Of a DNA stretch of 11,345 nt, positions 1 through 6,587 are shown piece by piece (the stretch's first letter is position 1; every line of letters begins with the position of its first letter). Origin of the DNA: a bacterium (GTDB lineage Bacteria; Zixibacteria; MSB-5A5; GN15; FEB-12). The DNA is taken from NCBI GenBank assembly GCA_030640905.1, contig DAOWIM010000107.1, positions 1-11,345 on the forward strand. The letters are read 5' to 3'. A model generated the notes under the pieces. That model saw only the letters and a list, made by a program, of their open reading frames with translations. It made no database searches and was not told the origin of the DNA. The position numbers were made by a program, and so were the translations under genes.

Positions 1-117
1 TCATGGATACTTATTTTCGGCGAATATATCGATCTATTAAAGCACTGTCAAGTTTAAGGGGGGTGGGGCCCCTCTTACTTAGAATCGAAAATGGCGATAA
101 TCCCGGGGGCGAAGAAC

Positions 118-140
118 GTTGAAACTCCTGCAGTTTCGAC
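118..140. repeat. Hairpin (9-bp arms, CCTGC loop)
   Basis: Arm GTTGAAACT (118-126), loop CCTGC (127-131) and arm AGTTTCGAC (132-140) pair over nine positions with one G-T wobble. No T-tract follows, so it does not look like an intrinsic terminator. The same five-base loop occurs in the hairpin at 1440-1462, and GTTTCGACAAT recurs at 7150-7160 beside the third dispersed-repeat copy. This suggests a family of intergenic palindromes. Confidence 0.6.
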
Positions 141-194
141 AATCTTAGTACGCGACATGCGAAGGGTGAAAGGACGAAAGGATCATTATGTGGC

Positions 195-237
195 AGGATC
201 GCATCCGCCGCGGTCGAAGATGCGCCGTGGCGTGCGG
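195..237 (+). repeat. Dispersed GC-rich repeat, copy 1
   Basis: The core CGGTCGAAGATGCGCCG lies at 211-227. It is preceded by CCGCCG and followed by TGGCGTGCG, and all of this is shared with copy 2. The similarity also reaches left to an AGGAT shared with copy 2. It lies between the left edge of the window and the 3' end of the gene that stops at 257. It is non-coding: an open frame through it gives a low-complexity basic peptide shared by all copies. Confidence 0.7.
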
Positions 238-256
238 ACTGCCCTACTTGGCTTGG

Positions 257-1333
257 CTAATCATTCAAACCGAAGAGCTTGAAAACACCCCAAAGCGGTA
301 AGAACGGTAAAGCCGCGGCCTTCGACAACGCTTTGTGCCAGAAGGGACGCCGGTTGATACGCTCAAGTGTTTCCGATTCTCCAATATCCCAGCCGGCTCC
401 TTCAAGATGCATTTGAATCCTGAACATATCCATACGGTCGTGATGAACATATTCAAACGTAGTTCCTGTGCGACCGTAACCGGCACTGAAGCTCGCAATC
501 ATGACTGAGACTGTATGATATGAGTCAACACCGGTAGAGTAACTGTATGACAACCGCTCAAAGGCACCCTCAAACGATATCCCGGCCTCCAGCCCCCATT
601 CGCTTTTCCTGTATTCGACTGGATCGCGCGCCAGGCCCAAACGCGTATTCTTGAATCCGACCGTCACTGCCGGAACCATCGAGGTTCTCCCATACGGTAG
701 ATACTTGTAGCGTATCGCAAGCGGTTCGTTCAACGTCACGGCATAACTATCACTGAGATTCCCCCGGTACATCGTTGAGACGAGAATGTCTGAATGCGCA
801 AGGGGAACCTGAAAACCGAATTCAATCCCGAAAATGGCCGCATGCCTCGTATCTTCTTTGGTGAGTTCGCCCATGGCATATCCGGCACCCCAAATATCGA
901 AAAGAATCTTGAGCGGGTACGGTCTAAGCCTCTTTCGTCTCCAGGAATAGACAGACTCAACACTATCATCGCCTTTGGCTATGAAACCGGTGTAGTGGGG
1001 CAAGTTTTTTGGGAAATCCGGCACCGCCATTGAGCCCGTGAAGTAGTATCCCTCTCCCGAGGTATCTATCACACAGCCCGGATCAACCCAGATCTGATTT
1101 GAATCTTGAAAAAAGAGCGCGTAGGCCGAGTCGGCGCGTAACCATAGACTATCGGGACGGAAATCTAGAATTTGAACTTCGTAATCGAAGATCATTGTAT
1201 CGCCCGACCACCGGTAGTCAATATCACCTTTGATATCATAATCAAGGGATGATGCTTGAACAACAGAGGCGAACATCATGAATGTCGTGAGAACAATGAT
1301 GATCGAGCAACACAGCCTAAGCATTCTTTTCAC
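257..1333 (-). CDS. Exported protein of unknown function, possibly outer-membrane associated
   Basis: A 358-residue protein that I do not recognise. The GTG at 1333 is preferred over the upstream in-frame codon at 1366 because a clean GGAGG (1343-1347) sits nine bases before it, inside the longer reading. From this start the N-terminus is a good Sec signal: basic KR, a hydrophobic run (CCSIIIVLTTFMMFASV) and a VQASS-type cleavage site near residue 28. The mature part alternates hydrophobic and polar residues with many Tyr, Trp and Phe, as in beta-rich envelope proteins. Examples are GIEFGFQVPL and VSVMIASFSAGYG. The C-terminus is different: a basic stretch (ERINRRPFWHK), then a hydrophobic segment ending FKLFGLND, not the usual terminal aromatic of a barrel. 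It is transcribed alone, with its own possible promoter upstream. Envelope location is well supported, but function is unknown. Confidence 0.8.
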   Translation of the reverse strand: MKRMLRLCCSIIIVLTTFMMFASVVQASSLDYDIKGDIDYRWSGDTMIFDYEVQILDFRPDSLWLRADSAYALFFQDSNQIWVDPGCVIDTSGEGYYFTGSMAVPDFPKNLPHYTGFIAKGDDSVESVYSWRRKRLRPYPLKILFDIWGAGYAMGELTKEDTRHAAIFGIEFGFQVPLAHSDILVSTMYRGNLSDSYAVTLNEPLAIRYKYLPYGRTSMVPAVTVGFKNTRLGLARDPVEYRKSEWGLEAGISFEGAFERLSYSYSTGVDSYHTVSVMIASFSAGYGRTGTTFEYVHHDRMDMFRIQMHLEGAGWDIGESETLERINRRPFWHKALSKAAALPFLPLWGVFKLFGLND

Positions 1334-1342
1334 TGAAATGGT

Positions 1343-1347
1343 CCTCC
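1343..1347 (-). promoter_or_regulatory. Ribosome-binding site GGAGG that fixes a GTG start
   Basis: The plus strand reads CCTCC here, so the minus strand has GGAGG nine bases before GTG at 1333. The first ATG downstream (1324) would be 18 bases away, and the upstream in-frame codon at 1366 precedes the site. GTG is therefore the best start. Confidence 0.65.
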
Positions 1348-1386
1348 ACACATGCACGAACAACAATGCGTTCTACAACTTGCATC

Positions 1387-1415
1387 AATATTCCACGCTT
1401 GGGTCAGATTGTCAA
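1387..1415 (-). promoter_or_regulatory. Possible sigma-70-type promoter
   Basis: On the minus strand a perfect TTGACA (1415-1410) is followed after 17 bases by AATATT (1392-1387), four of six matches to TATAAT. The -10 lies about 53 bases before the GTG start of the exported protein. Position and spacing fit, but the call rests on hexamers only. Confidence 0.4.
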
Positions 1416-1439
1416 GGAATGGCTCGGTACTTAGAGTAG

Positions 1440-1462
1440 GTCAGGAGCCCTGCGCTCCTGAC
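1440..1462. repeat. Hairpin, perfect 9-bp arms
   Basis: GTCAGGAGC (1440-1448), loop CCTGC and GCTCCTGAC (1454-1462) are perfectly complementary. The arms begin GTCAG, as do those of the palindrome at 4247-4268, so the two may be relatives. Confidence 0.65.
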
Positions 1463-1494
1463 ATCAAACTTGATAGTGTCTTCGCGGGAGCACA

Positions 1495-1510
1495 GTCCGC
1501 CGAGGCGGAC
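1495..1510. repeat. Hairpin, perfect 7-bp arms
   Basis: GTCCGCC (1495-1501) and GGCGGAC (1504-1510) are perfect inverted repeats separated by GA. It lies 33 bases from the hairpin to its left. Confidence 0.55.
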
Positions 1511-1581
1511 CGCGCTACTTTAGTAAATTGGTTAAACAAAAAAGACCTCCACATCTCTGTAGAGGCCTCGTATTTGCAGTT

Positions 1582-1625
1582 GTGTCAGGTCCTTGTCCCG
1601 ACCAGTCGGGACTGAGACCTGGCAC
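1582..1625. repeat. Long two-tier hairpin
   Basis: The inner stem is GTCCCGA/TCGGGAC (1595-1601 and 1606-1612) with loop CCAG. The outer stem pairs 1582-1591 with 1616-1625 over ten positions including one G-T wobble. The two stems are separated by a symmetric 3x3 internal loop (CTT and TGA). No T-tract follows on either strand. It could act at the RNA level or be a mobile palindromic repeat. Confidence 0.65.
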
Positions 1626-1710
1626 CTGTGTGATTGTCATGCAAAGGCGGCAGGTCTCACGAATTCGCTCACGCGAAATTGAAGGACCAGCCGCAACATT
1701 AGGATGGGCG

Positions 1711-1761
1711 ACCCGCCGCGGTCGAAGATGCGCCGAGGTCAAAGATGCGCCGTGGCGTGCG
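1711..1761 (+). repeat. Dispersed GC-rich repeat, copy 2, core in tandem
   Basis: CGGTCGAAGATGCGCCG (1719-1735) is followed at once by AGGTCAAAGATGCGCCG (1736-1752), a second 17-base unit with two differences, and then by TGGCGTGCG. Copy 1 at 195-237 has the same flanks but a single unit, so this copy has gained or kept one unit. Confidence 0.7.
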
Positions 1762-1780
1762 TGCAGGCCAGCCATTGAAT

Positions 1781-3250
1781 TTAGAAACGAGAAGGGCGAA
1801 AGCCCCGCCGGGCTGGCGAAGCTACCGGAGCAGGCTGGACAACATGAATTTCAAATATCGCCGTGTCGCCCGTACGTTCGCCATAACAGGTCAGCCCGAG
1901 AGACAAATATCTGATATAGGCCGCCGCTGGAGGAGAAGGATCAGTCCTGACTGTATCAGGATCGCCATAGGCCGCACGGAGATCGGCGATTGTCGAGCCG
2001 ATACCGATAGAATCAGCCGTCTTGCCTTCATAGATCGTATTGACAATCACGCCGAGAACAGGCTCTCCGTCGTTTGCATCGTAATCTCGGTTGACATCAT
2101 CTATCATAACCACTACCCCCTTCGCCGTCTCGTAATTGGCATAATTGAGCCAACGTGTCGGGTCCTCGTCAACCGAGGCAGGTTCGCCATTAAGCTCCTT
2201 GACCAGCCAGTATAAATCGCCAAACAGCACATACTGTCCCTGCCAATCTATGCCGGGAATGATCGTGGAAGCCCGGACGTTGAGATCGACTGGTGTGATG
2301 TCAGGATATGAAGCCCAAATGATCGCATGGCCAAGCACGCCGTCGAAAGTGTATGCAACGGTGGCCAGACCGGTAGTATCGGTGTTGATCGAGGTTGCCG
2401 AGAGCGACCCGTCTCCCTCGATGAGCGAAAAAGTGACCGGGAGACCGGGAAAGGTGATGGCGTCACCGTCGGTTAATTCTACAGCCAGTGGGTTGTCGAT
2501 TGCCGCCGATCCCATCGTGCCTATGTAATAGTCACCGTTGACCGCTATTAGCCTGTCGGGCGAGGGCGAGGGCGTTGTGATATATAAATCGACTGGTGTG
2601 ATATCGGGATATGAAGCCCTAATGATCGCATGGCCAAGGGCACCGTCAAAAGTGTACGCAACGGTGGCCAGACCGGTAGTATCGGTGTTGATCGAGGTGG
2701 CCGAAAGCGTCCCATCGCCCTCAACAAGCGAAAAGGTGATCGGGAGACCGGGAAAGGTGTTGGCACTGCCGTCAGTCAGTTTTACAGCAAGTGGTTTATC
2801 TATTTCGTCCGATCCCATCGTGCCTACGTAATAGTCACCGTTGACCGCTATCAGTCTGTCGGGCGAGAGTGTTGTGATATAAAGATCGACCGGTGTGATA
2901 TCGGGATATGAAGCCCGAATGATCGCATGGCCAAGGGCACCGTCAAAAGTGTACGCAATGGTGGCCAGACCGGTAGAATCGGTGTTGATCGAGGTGGCCG
3001 AAAGCGTCCCATCGCCCTCAACTATAGAAAAGGTGATCGGGAGACCGACAAAGGTGTGATCACTGCCGTCAGTCAGTTTTACAGCCAGTGGTTTATCTAT
3101 TTCAGCTGATCCCATCGTGCCTATGTAATAGTCACCGTTGACCGCAATCAGTCTGTCGGGCAGGGTGGGATTCTTGGGATCGCCGCAGGAGAGAATAGTA
3201 ACAGCCATTGCCGCCATGAAAGTGGCGGATAGTATCGTATTGTATCGCAA
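1781..3250 (-). CDS. Lipoprotein with three tandem Ig-like domains
   Basis: A 489-residue surface-type protein. It starts at TTG (3250) with AAGGG eight bases upstream; the next Met would cut the signal sequence. Residues 1-21 form a lipoprotein signal and Cys22 in TILSC is the likely lipidated residue. Three near-identical domains follow: 32-130 (99 residues), 131-231 (101) and 232 to about 328. Each opens with DRLIAVNGDYY and carries VTFSLVEGDG...T..TGLATVAYTFDG...AIIRAS, the pattern of bacterial Ig-like (Big_1, invasin-like) folds used for adhesion or as spacers. Residues about 335-475 form a separate domain with GIGSTIADLRAAYGDPD, a motif seen in assorted bacterial lipoproteins. The tail (ASPARRGFRPSRF) is encoded by a palindromic sequence and may be acquired. 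It follows the OmpA-like gene by 11 bases, so the two are probably co-transcribed. Binding partner is unknown. Confidence 0.85.
   Translation of the reverse strand: MRYNTILSATFMAAMAVTILSCGDPKNPTLPDRLIAVNGDYYIGTMGSAEIDKPLAVKLTDGSDHTFVGLPITFSIVEGDGTLSATSINTDSTGLATIAYTFDGALGHAIIRASYPDITPVDLYITTLSPDRLIAVNGDYYVGTMGSDEIDKPLAVKLTDGSANTFPGLPITFSLVEGDGTLSATSINTDTTGLATVAYTFDGALGHAIIRASYPDITPVDLYITTPSPSPDRLIAVNGDYYIGTMGSAAIDNPLAVELTDGDAITFPGLPVTFSLIEGDGSLSATSINTDTTGLATVAYTFDGVLGHAIIWASYPDITPVDLNVRASTIIPGIDWQGQYVLFGDLYWLVKELNGEPASVDEDPTRWLNYANYETAKGVVVMIDDVNRDYDANDGEPVLGVIVNTIYEGKTADSIGIGSTIADLRAAYGDPDTVRTDPSPPAAAYIRYLSLGLTCYGERTGDTAIFEIHVVQPAPVASPARRGFRPSRF
2267..3157 (-). repeat. Three tandem ~300-bp coding repeats
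   Basis: Units lie at 3157-2861 (297 bases), 2860-2558 (303) and 2557-2267. The middle unit has two extra codons (a PSPSP linker). The units are close to identical in protein and mostly also in DNA, which suggests recent duplication or gene conversion. They encode the Ig-like domains of the lipoprotein. Confidence 0.9.
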
Positions 3251-3261
3251 TATTGTTGCCC

Positions 3262-3993
3262 TTATGGCTTAAAGTAATACTTTATCGCGCCGCCAACATT
3301 GAGATACTTTGGTCGATTACCCGAAGCAAACAGATCCCAGCTATTGACCGACGAGAGCGTGACAAATGATCGCCCTTTGGGGGCCGACCAGACCTTGATA
3401 TCGGCACCAAAGTTGACACCAATTGTGGACTTTATCTGGCTTTCGGTCGAATATTCGTAACCTTCCAAGCTCCGACCTTCAGCATCAAAGGTCATGAAAC
3501 CTACCTTGCCCCCGAGGCCGAAATATGGAGACCACCTTTGCAAATTTAAATCGAACAGGAAGTAGTTGACGTCAAGTCCCAGGTCATACAGGTGAACATT
3601 GAAGTCATCCTCAAGAGACCGGATAATGTACAGAAATCCGGGATCATCAAAAGGAACGGTTGTCGAGTCCTGAAACTTCACCTTTGTATACCTGAAGCCA
3701 AACGAATAGAGCAGTTTTCCGCCACGAAGCTGGCCGTAATCAAAACCAAGATGAAAGCAGGACTTGTAGAGGTCTCCACCGTCGACATCGGGGCTGGCCA
3801 AATTGGTCTCAAATATTTGATTCCACTTGTCGGCACCGAGACCATCGTACTTGCCGGAAATTGCCGAGCTGCCGGCATAGAAGCTAATCACATTGATCCG
3901 CTTGGCTACCCGGGCGATACCGGCCTGCGAAGTTGAAAACAGAAACAGACCTGTCAATGCTGCGGTCAGGACTATGGAAAGTGCTTTTCTCAT
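3262..3993 (-). CDS. Small outer-membrane beta-barrel protein (OmpA-like barrel type)
   Basis: A 243-residue protein. Residues 1-24 (MRKALSIVLTAALTGLFLFSTSQA) are a clear Sec signal with an SQA cleavage site. The mature protein is a series of alternating amphipathic strands with aromatic girdles (LLYSFGFRYTKVKF, LYDLGLDVNYFLFDL, WSPYFGLGGKVGFMTF, STIGVNFGADIKVW). It ends GGAIKYYFKP, a last strand with aromatics near the end. Length and strand count suit an eight-stranded barrel. The ATG has GGAG a few bases upstream (AAAGGAGATATTAGC). A perfect TTGACA lies on the minus strand at 4053-4048, but I find no good -10 at the right spacing. It is the first gene of a likely pair with the Ig-domain lipoprotein. 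It could serve as a porin, a membrane anchor or partner of that lipoprotein; the sequence does not decide. Confidence 0.75.
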   Translation of the reverse strand: MRKALSIVLTAALTGLFLFSTSQAGIARVAKRINVISFYAGSSAISGKYDGLGADKWNQIFETNLASPDVDGGDLYKSCFHLGFDYGQLRGGKLLYSFGFRYTKVKFQDSTTVPFDDPGFLYIIRSLEDDFNVHLYDLGLDVNYFLFDLNLQRWSPYFGLGGKVGFMTFDAEGRSLEGYEYSTESQIKSTIGVNFGADIKVWSAPKGRSFVTLSSVNSWDLFASGNRPKYLNVGGAIKYYFKP

Positions 3994-4084
3994 GCTAATA
4001 TCTCCTTTGTTTTATCGGTATATAAGCTAATGCCAGAAGCATCAGGCTGTCAATTAGTATAACCCAGCAAACCACCCGTTCCCG

Positions 4085-4117
4085 GCTCTCTTAAAACTGA
4101 CTTGTCAGCAGGCGTGC
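4085..4117 (+). repeat. 33-bp direct repeat, copy A
   Basis: GCTCTCTTAAAACTGAC, then TTGTCAGCAGGCGTGC. Copy B at 4228-4260 is identical except for AA in place of TT at the start of the second half, so 31 of 33 bases match. The copies are 143 bases apart. Confidence 0.75.
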
Positions 4118-4154
4118 ATGCAGGTCTTCTACAGTCATACTCTGATTTCGCACC

Positions 4155-4170
4155 AACCTGCTCACAGGTT
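4155..4170. repeat. Short hairpin AACCTG-CTCA-CAGGTT
   Basis: Six-base perfect arms (4155-4160 and 4165-4170) with a four-base loop. On the plus strand it is followed by TT only, too little for a terminator. It lies between the two direct repeats. Confidence 0.4.
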
Positions 4171-4227
4171 TTAGGCTCACTTGTGGGTTTTCAGTCCTTT
4201 TCCACGTTGCGTTGGGTCCTGCTCACC

Positions 4228-4260
4228 GCTCTCTTAAAACTGACAAGTCAGCAGGCGTGC
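4228..4260 (+). repeat. 33-bp direct repeat, copy B
   Basis: Second copy of the repeat at 4085-4117, differing at two adjacent bases. Unlike copy A it runs into a complete palindrome (4247-4268). Copy A diverges after GGCGTGC, so it lacks the right arm. Confidence 0.75.
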
Positions 4261-4268
4261 CTGCTGAC
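4247..4268. repeat. 22-bp palindrome, 10-bp arms
   Basis: GTCAGCAGGC (4247-4256) and GCCTGCTGAC (4259-4268) are exactly complementary around a central GT. ACAAGTCAGC stands on both sides of the structure (4244-4253 and 4268-4277). It is about 115 bases upstream of the dehydrogenase start, so an operator is possible, but its likeness to the other GTCAG hairpins favours a repeat family. Confidence 0.6.
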
Positions 4269-4325
4269 AAGTCAGCCTCTACACAAACCAGCCCAATCGA
4301 CCGACATCTATAGTATAGATTTAGC

Positions 4326-4353
4326 TTGACTGCCGGGAGATTGTTAATAGATT
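4326..4353 (+). promoter_or_regulatory. Possible promoter of the dehydrogenase-acetate kinase operon
   Basis: TTGACT (4326-4331), 16 bases, then TAGATT (4348-4353). The ATG is 30 bases further on, with AAAGGA as ribosome site. Hexamer evidence only. Confidence 0.35.
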
Positions 4354-4382
4354 CACAATCCCTGATTGAAAGGAACAAATAG

Positions 4383-5303
4383 ATGCCCAAATCAAGCATA
4401 ATGATAGTCGGTGCTGGTGTCATGGGCCAGGGGTTGGCCGAAGCAATTGCCAGTTCCGGGACCGATGTTACTCTGATTGACCGCACCACCAAACTTGTCG
4501 AACGCGGTGTCAAAGGCATCGGCGAATCGATAGACCGTGAGATCAGCCGTTGGGGTCTGACCAAGGCCGATAAGAAGGCGATTCTTGCTCGTATCAACGC
4601 AACCTCGGACCTGTCTGTAACCGAAGATGCTGAGATCGTGATCGAATCAATCCCGGAAGAACTTGAGGCCAAGCGCAAACTCTTCAGGGAACTCGATGAC
4701 ATCTGCTCGGACAAAACTGTGTTTGTCACCAACACCAGCACATTGTCTATTTCGGAGATCGCCGCGGTAATTAAACATCCAGAAAAAGTAATTGGCATGC
4801 ATTTTCTCAATCCGGTTACGCGGATCCCACTGGTGGAAATCGTTAAAGGTCTTAAGACCAACGCCCACACATTTAACAAAGCGGTCGAACTGGCGGACCT
4901 GTTAGACAAGAAATGGATCACTGTTATTGAATATCCCGGTTATGTCACGACAAGAATAATTGTCCCGGTGCTCAATGAAGCGATACATGTTCTGATGGAA
5001 GGTGTCGCCACGGCTGAGGATATCGACGAAGCGATGAAGCTCGGGTTTGGATTCAATGTTGGGCCGTTGACGCTGGCGGATATGATGGGACTCGATGTCG
5101 TTATGTCATGGATGGAAAATTTGATTAAAGAACTGTCTGATCCAAAATACAGCCCCTGTCCCCTCCTTCGTAAGATGGTCAGGGCCGGGCATCTCGGGGT
5201 CAAGACCGGTAGCGGTTTTTTCCACTACGACGAGGAAGGCAACAAGGTTACTGTTAATGGCCGCACGATCGAGGCCTCCGGTGAAGGAGTGTTTATCAAA
5301 TGA
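4383..5303 (+). CDS. 3-hydroxyacyl-CoA (3-hydroxybutyryl-CoA) dehydrogenase
   Basis: A 306-residue NAD-dependent dehydrogenase that interconverts 3-hydroxyacyl-CoA and 3-oxoacyl-CoA, in the cytoplasm. The N-terminal Rossmann fold has the dinucleotide loop GAGVMGQGLAEA (10-21). Further family motifs are IESIPEELEAK (88-97), TNTSTLSI (116-123, catalytic Ser region), GMHFLNPV (138-145, His140) and PLVEIVKG (149-156, Glu152). The C-terminal helical domain has LNEAIHVLMEGVATAEDID and VGPLTLADMMGLD. Length matches single-domain Hbd/PaaH enzymes. One oddity is that the usual Asn of GF(I/V)VNR is Thr190 here (GYVTTR). The ATG follows AAAGGA. The stop overlaps the acetate kinase start (ATGA), so the two are translated together. 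That suggests a role in acyl-CoA fermentation or oxidation feeding acetate and ATP formation. Chain-length preference is not readable from the sequence. Confidence 0.93.
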   Translation: MPKSSIMIVGAGVMGQGLAEAIASSGTDVTLIDRTTKLVERGVKGIGESIDREISRWGLTKADKKAILARINATSDLSVTEDAEIVIESIPEELEAKRKLFRELDDICSDKTVFVTNTSTLSISEIAAVIKHPEKVIGMHFLNPVTRIPLVEIVKGLKTNAHTFNKAVELADLLDKKWITVIEYPGYVTTRIIVPVLNEAIHVLMEGVATAEDIDEAMKLGFGFNVGPLTLADMMGLDVVMSWMENLIKELSDPKYSPCPLLRKMVRAGHLGVKTGSGFFHYDEEGNKVTVNGRTIEASGEGVFIK

Positions 5304-6496
5304 AGGTGCTGGTAATTAACTGTGGTTCTTCTTCGGTCAAGTATCAGTTGATCGATTCTGAAACCGAACTGTCGCTGGCCAAAGGGATGGTTGCACGAAT
5401 CGGAATGTCGGCCTCGGTCCTCACGCATAAGCCGCACGACCGACCGGAAGTAATAGTCTCCGGGGAAATCCTCGATCACATCGTAGCCATCGAATACGTA
5501 ATCGCGATTCTGACGTCGGAGAATCATGGTGTTATCAAGGATCGTTCCGAGATCGGCGCGGTAGGACATCGGGTAGTACATGGTGGCGAAAAATTCTCAG
5601 CTTCGGTATTGATCGACGACGCCGTCATGCAGGAACTCCGCTCACTGATCGAACTGGCCCCGCTTCATAATCCGCATAATATCCGAGGGATCAACGCCTG
5701 CCAGAAGACTCTGGATAATGTTCCGATGGTGGCGGTTTTCGATACCGCTTTCCATCATCAGATGCCCCCTCATGCCTATATCTATGGTATCCCCTACGTG
5801 CTGTACCGACGGTATGGGATTCGTCGCTATGGTTTCCATGGAACGTCGCATCACTACGTTGCCGAGCGCGCCGTTGAGATGCTTGGCAAGCCACTTGAGG
5901 AACTAAAATTGATCACCGCTCACCTCGGAAACGGCGCTTCGATTGCCGCGATTGACCATGGCAAGTCGGTCGATACTTCGATGGGTTTCACGCCGCTTGA
6001 GGGGTTGCTGATGGGTACCCGTTCCGGCGATCTTGATCCGGCGATTATCCTGCACGTGATGGCGCGCGAGGAGCTTTCGCTCCATGAGGCCAACACGCTG
6101 ATGAACAAACATTCCGGACTCTCGGGAATCTCGGGGGTGTCCTCCGATATGCAGGAGATCGTGAAAGAAGCCGAAACCAACCCCAACGCCAAACTGGCTC
6201 TCGACATCTACTGCTACCGCCTCAAGAAATACATTGCTTCCTATATCGGTGCCATGAACGGAGCCGACGCCCTGATCTTCACCGCTGGTATCGGAGAAAA
6301 CTCCGATACGGTCCGTCGCCTGGCATGCGAAAACCTTGACTTCCTCGGAATTAAGTTGGATGAGGACAAAAACAGGCGGGCACTGGCAGTTGAAGCTGAT
6401 ATCTCGGCCGCAGACACCCGCATCAAGACGCTGGTTATTCCAACCAACGAAGAGTTAGTCATCGCCCGTGACACCGTCGAGTTAGTCGTAGAGTAG
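5300..6496 (+). CDS. ackA: Acetate kinase
   Basis: A 398-residue cytoplasmic kinase that makes ATP and acetate from acetyl phosphate and ADP, reversibly. It matches the acetate kinase family over its full length. The start MKVLVINCGSSSVKYQL is the N-terminal phosphate signature, GFHGTSHHYV (178-187) and DTSMGFTPLEGLLMGTRSGD (225-244) are the second signature region, and FTAGIGENS (327-335) is the adenosine site. Known active-site positions of the archaeal enzyme line up without shift: Asn7, Arg91 (GHRVVHGG), Asp148 (FDTAFH), His180, Arg241 and Glu384 (PTNEE). These residues and signatures favour acetate over butyrate kinase. It overlaps the dehydrogenase stop by four bases (ATGA), with GGAG just before the start. 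A strong terminator follows. No phosphotransacetylase gene is in the window. Confidence 0.97.
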   Translation: MKVLVINCGSSSVKYQLIDSETELSLAKGMVARIGMSASVLTHKPHDRPEVIVSGEILDHIVAIEYVIAILTSENHGVIKDRSEIGAVGHRVVHGGEKFSASVLIDDAVMQELRSLIELAPLHNPHNIRGINACQKTLDNVPMVAVFDTAFHHQMPPHAYIYGIPYVLYRRYGIRRYGFHGTSHHYVAERAVEMLGKPLEELKLITAHLGNGASIAAIDHGKSVDTSMGFTPLEGLLMGTRSGDLDPAIILHVMAREELSLHEANTLMNKHSGLSGISGVSSDMQEIVKEAETNPNAKLALDIYCYRLKKYIASYIGAMNGADALIFTAGIGENSDTVRRLACENLDFLGIKLDEDKNRRALAVEADISAADTRIKTLVIPTNEELVIARDTVELVVE

Positions 6497-6543
6497 ATCA
6501 ACAGACTAACCTGCCGAACATGTTCGACGAATGCGAAAGAATC

Positions 6544-6578
6544 AAACCGGTCGATATTTTTATCGGCCGGTTTTTTTT
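6544..6578 (+). terminator. Intrinsic terminator after acetate kinase
   Basis: AAACCGGTCGAT (6544-6555) pairs with ATCGGCCGGTTT (6562-6573), a 12-base-pair stem with one T-G wobble and a six-base loop. It ends in eight T residues (6571-6578). It lies 48 bases after the ackA stop. The opposite strand has only a short TTTGATT run, so it would be weaker for the convergent gene at 6588-6977. Confidence 0.92.
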
Positions 6579-6587
6579 ATCAAACGA

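Larger units (their letters stand above)
1334..1780. other. Gene-free stretch with stacked hairpins and a tandem dispersed repeat
   Basis: This 447-base stretch separates two minus-strand genes. I see no credible gene: the frames open across it lack a ribosome site and run through the repeats. It holds the promoter and ribosome site of the gene to its left, three perfect or near-perfect hairpins (1440-1462, 1495-1510, 1582-1625) and the tandem repeat at 1711-1761. None of the hairpins has a T-run, so they resemble intergenic palindromic repeats more than terminators. Confidence 0.6.
3994..4382. other. Divergent intergenic region with repeats
   Basis: This 389-base region separates the barrel gene (-) from the dehydrogenase gene (+). 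It carries the signals for both, a 33-base direct repeat (4085-4117 and 4228-4260), a 22-base palindrome (4247-4268) and a short hairpin (4155-4170). I see no gene in it; the open frame across it lacks a ribosome site and is formed by the repeats. Confidence 0.6.

Noticed and set aside
91..282. Plus-strand open frame of 63 codons at the left edge
   Set aside because: It is formed by hairpin and repeat DNA, has no convincing ribosome site, and overlaps the end of the gene on the other strand.
1545..1568. Possible terminator around GACCTC...GAGGCC
   Set aside because: Pairing is interrupted, the loop is long and no T-run follows.
1528..1914. Plus-strand open frame of 128 codons
   Set aside because: It crosses hairpins and the tandem repeat and enters the lipoprotein gene antisense. 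Its composition is Arg/Pro-rich with no motif.
2145..3109. Plus-strand open frames repeated three times opposite the Ig-like domains
   Set aside because: They repeat only because the coding DNA on the other strand repeats; there are no ribosome sites.
4223..4921. Minus-strand open frame of 232 codons opposite the dehydrogenase gene
   Set aside because: It is the antisense shadow of a clearly recognised enzyme, Ser-rich and without motifs.
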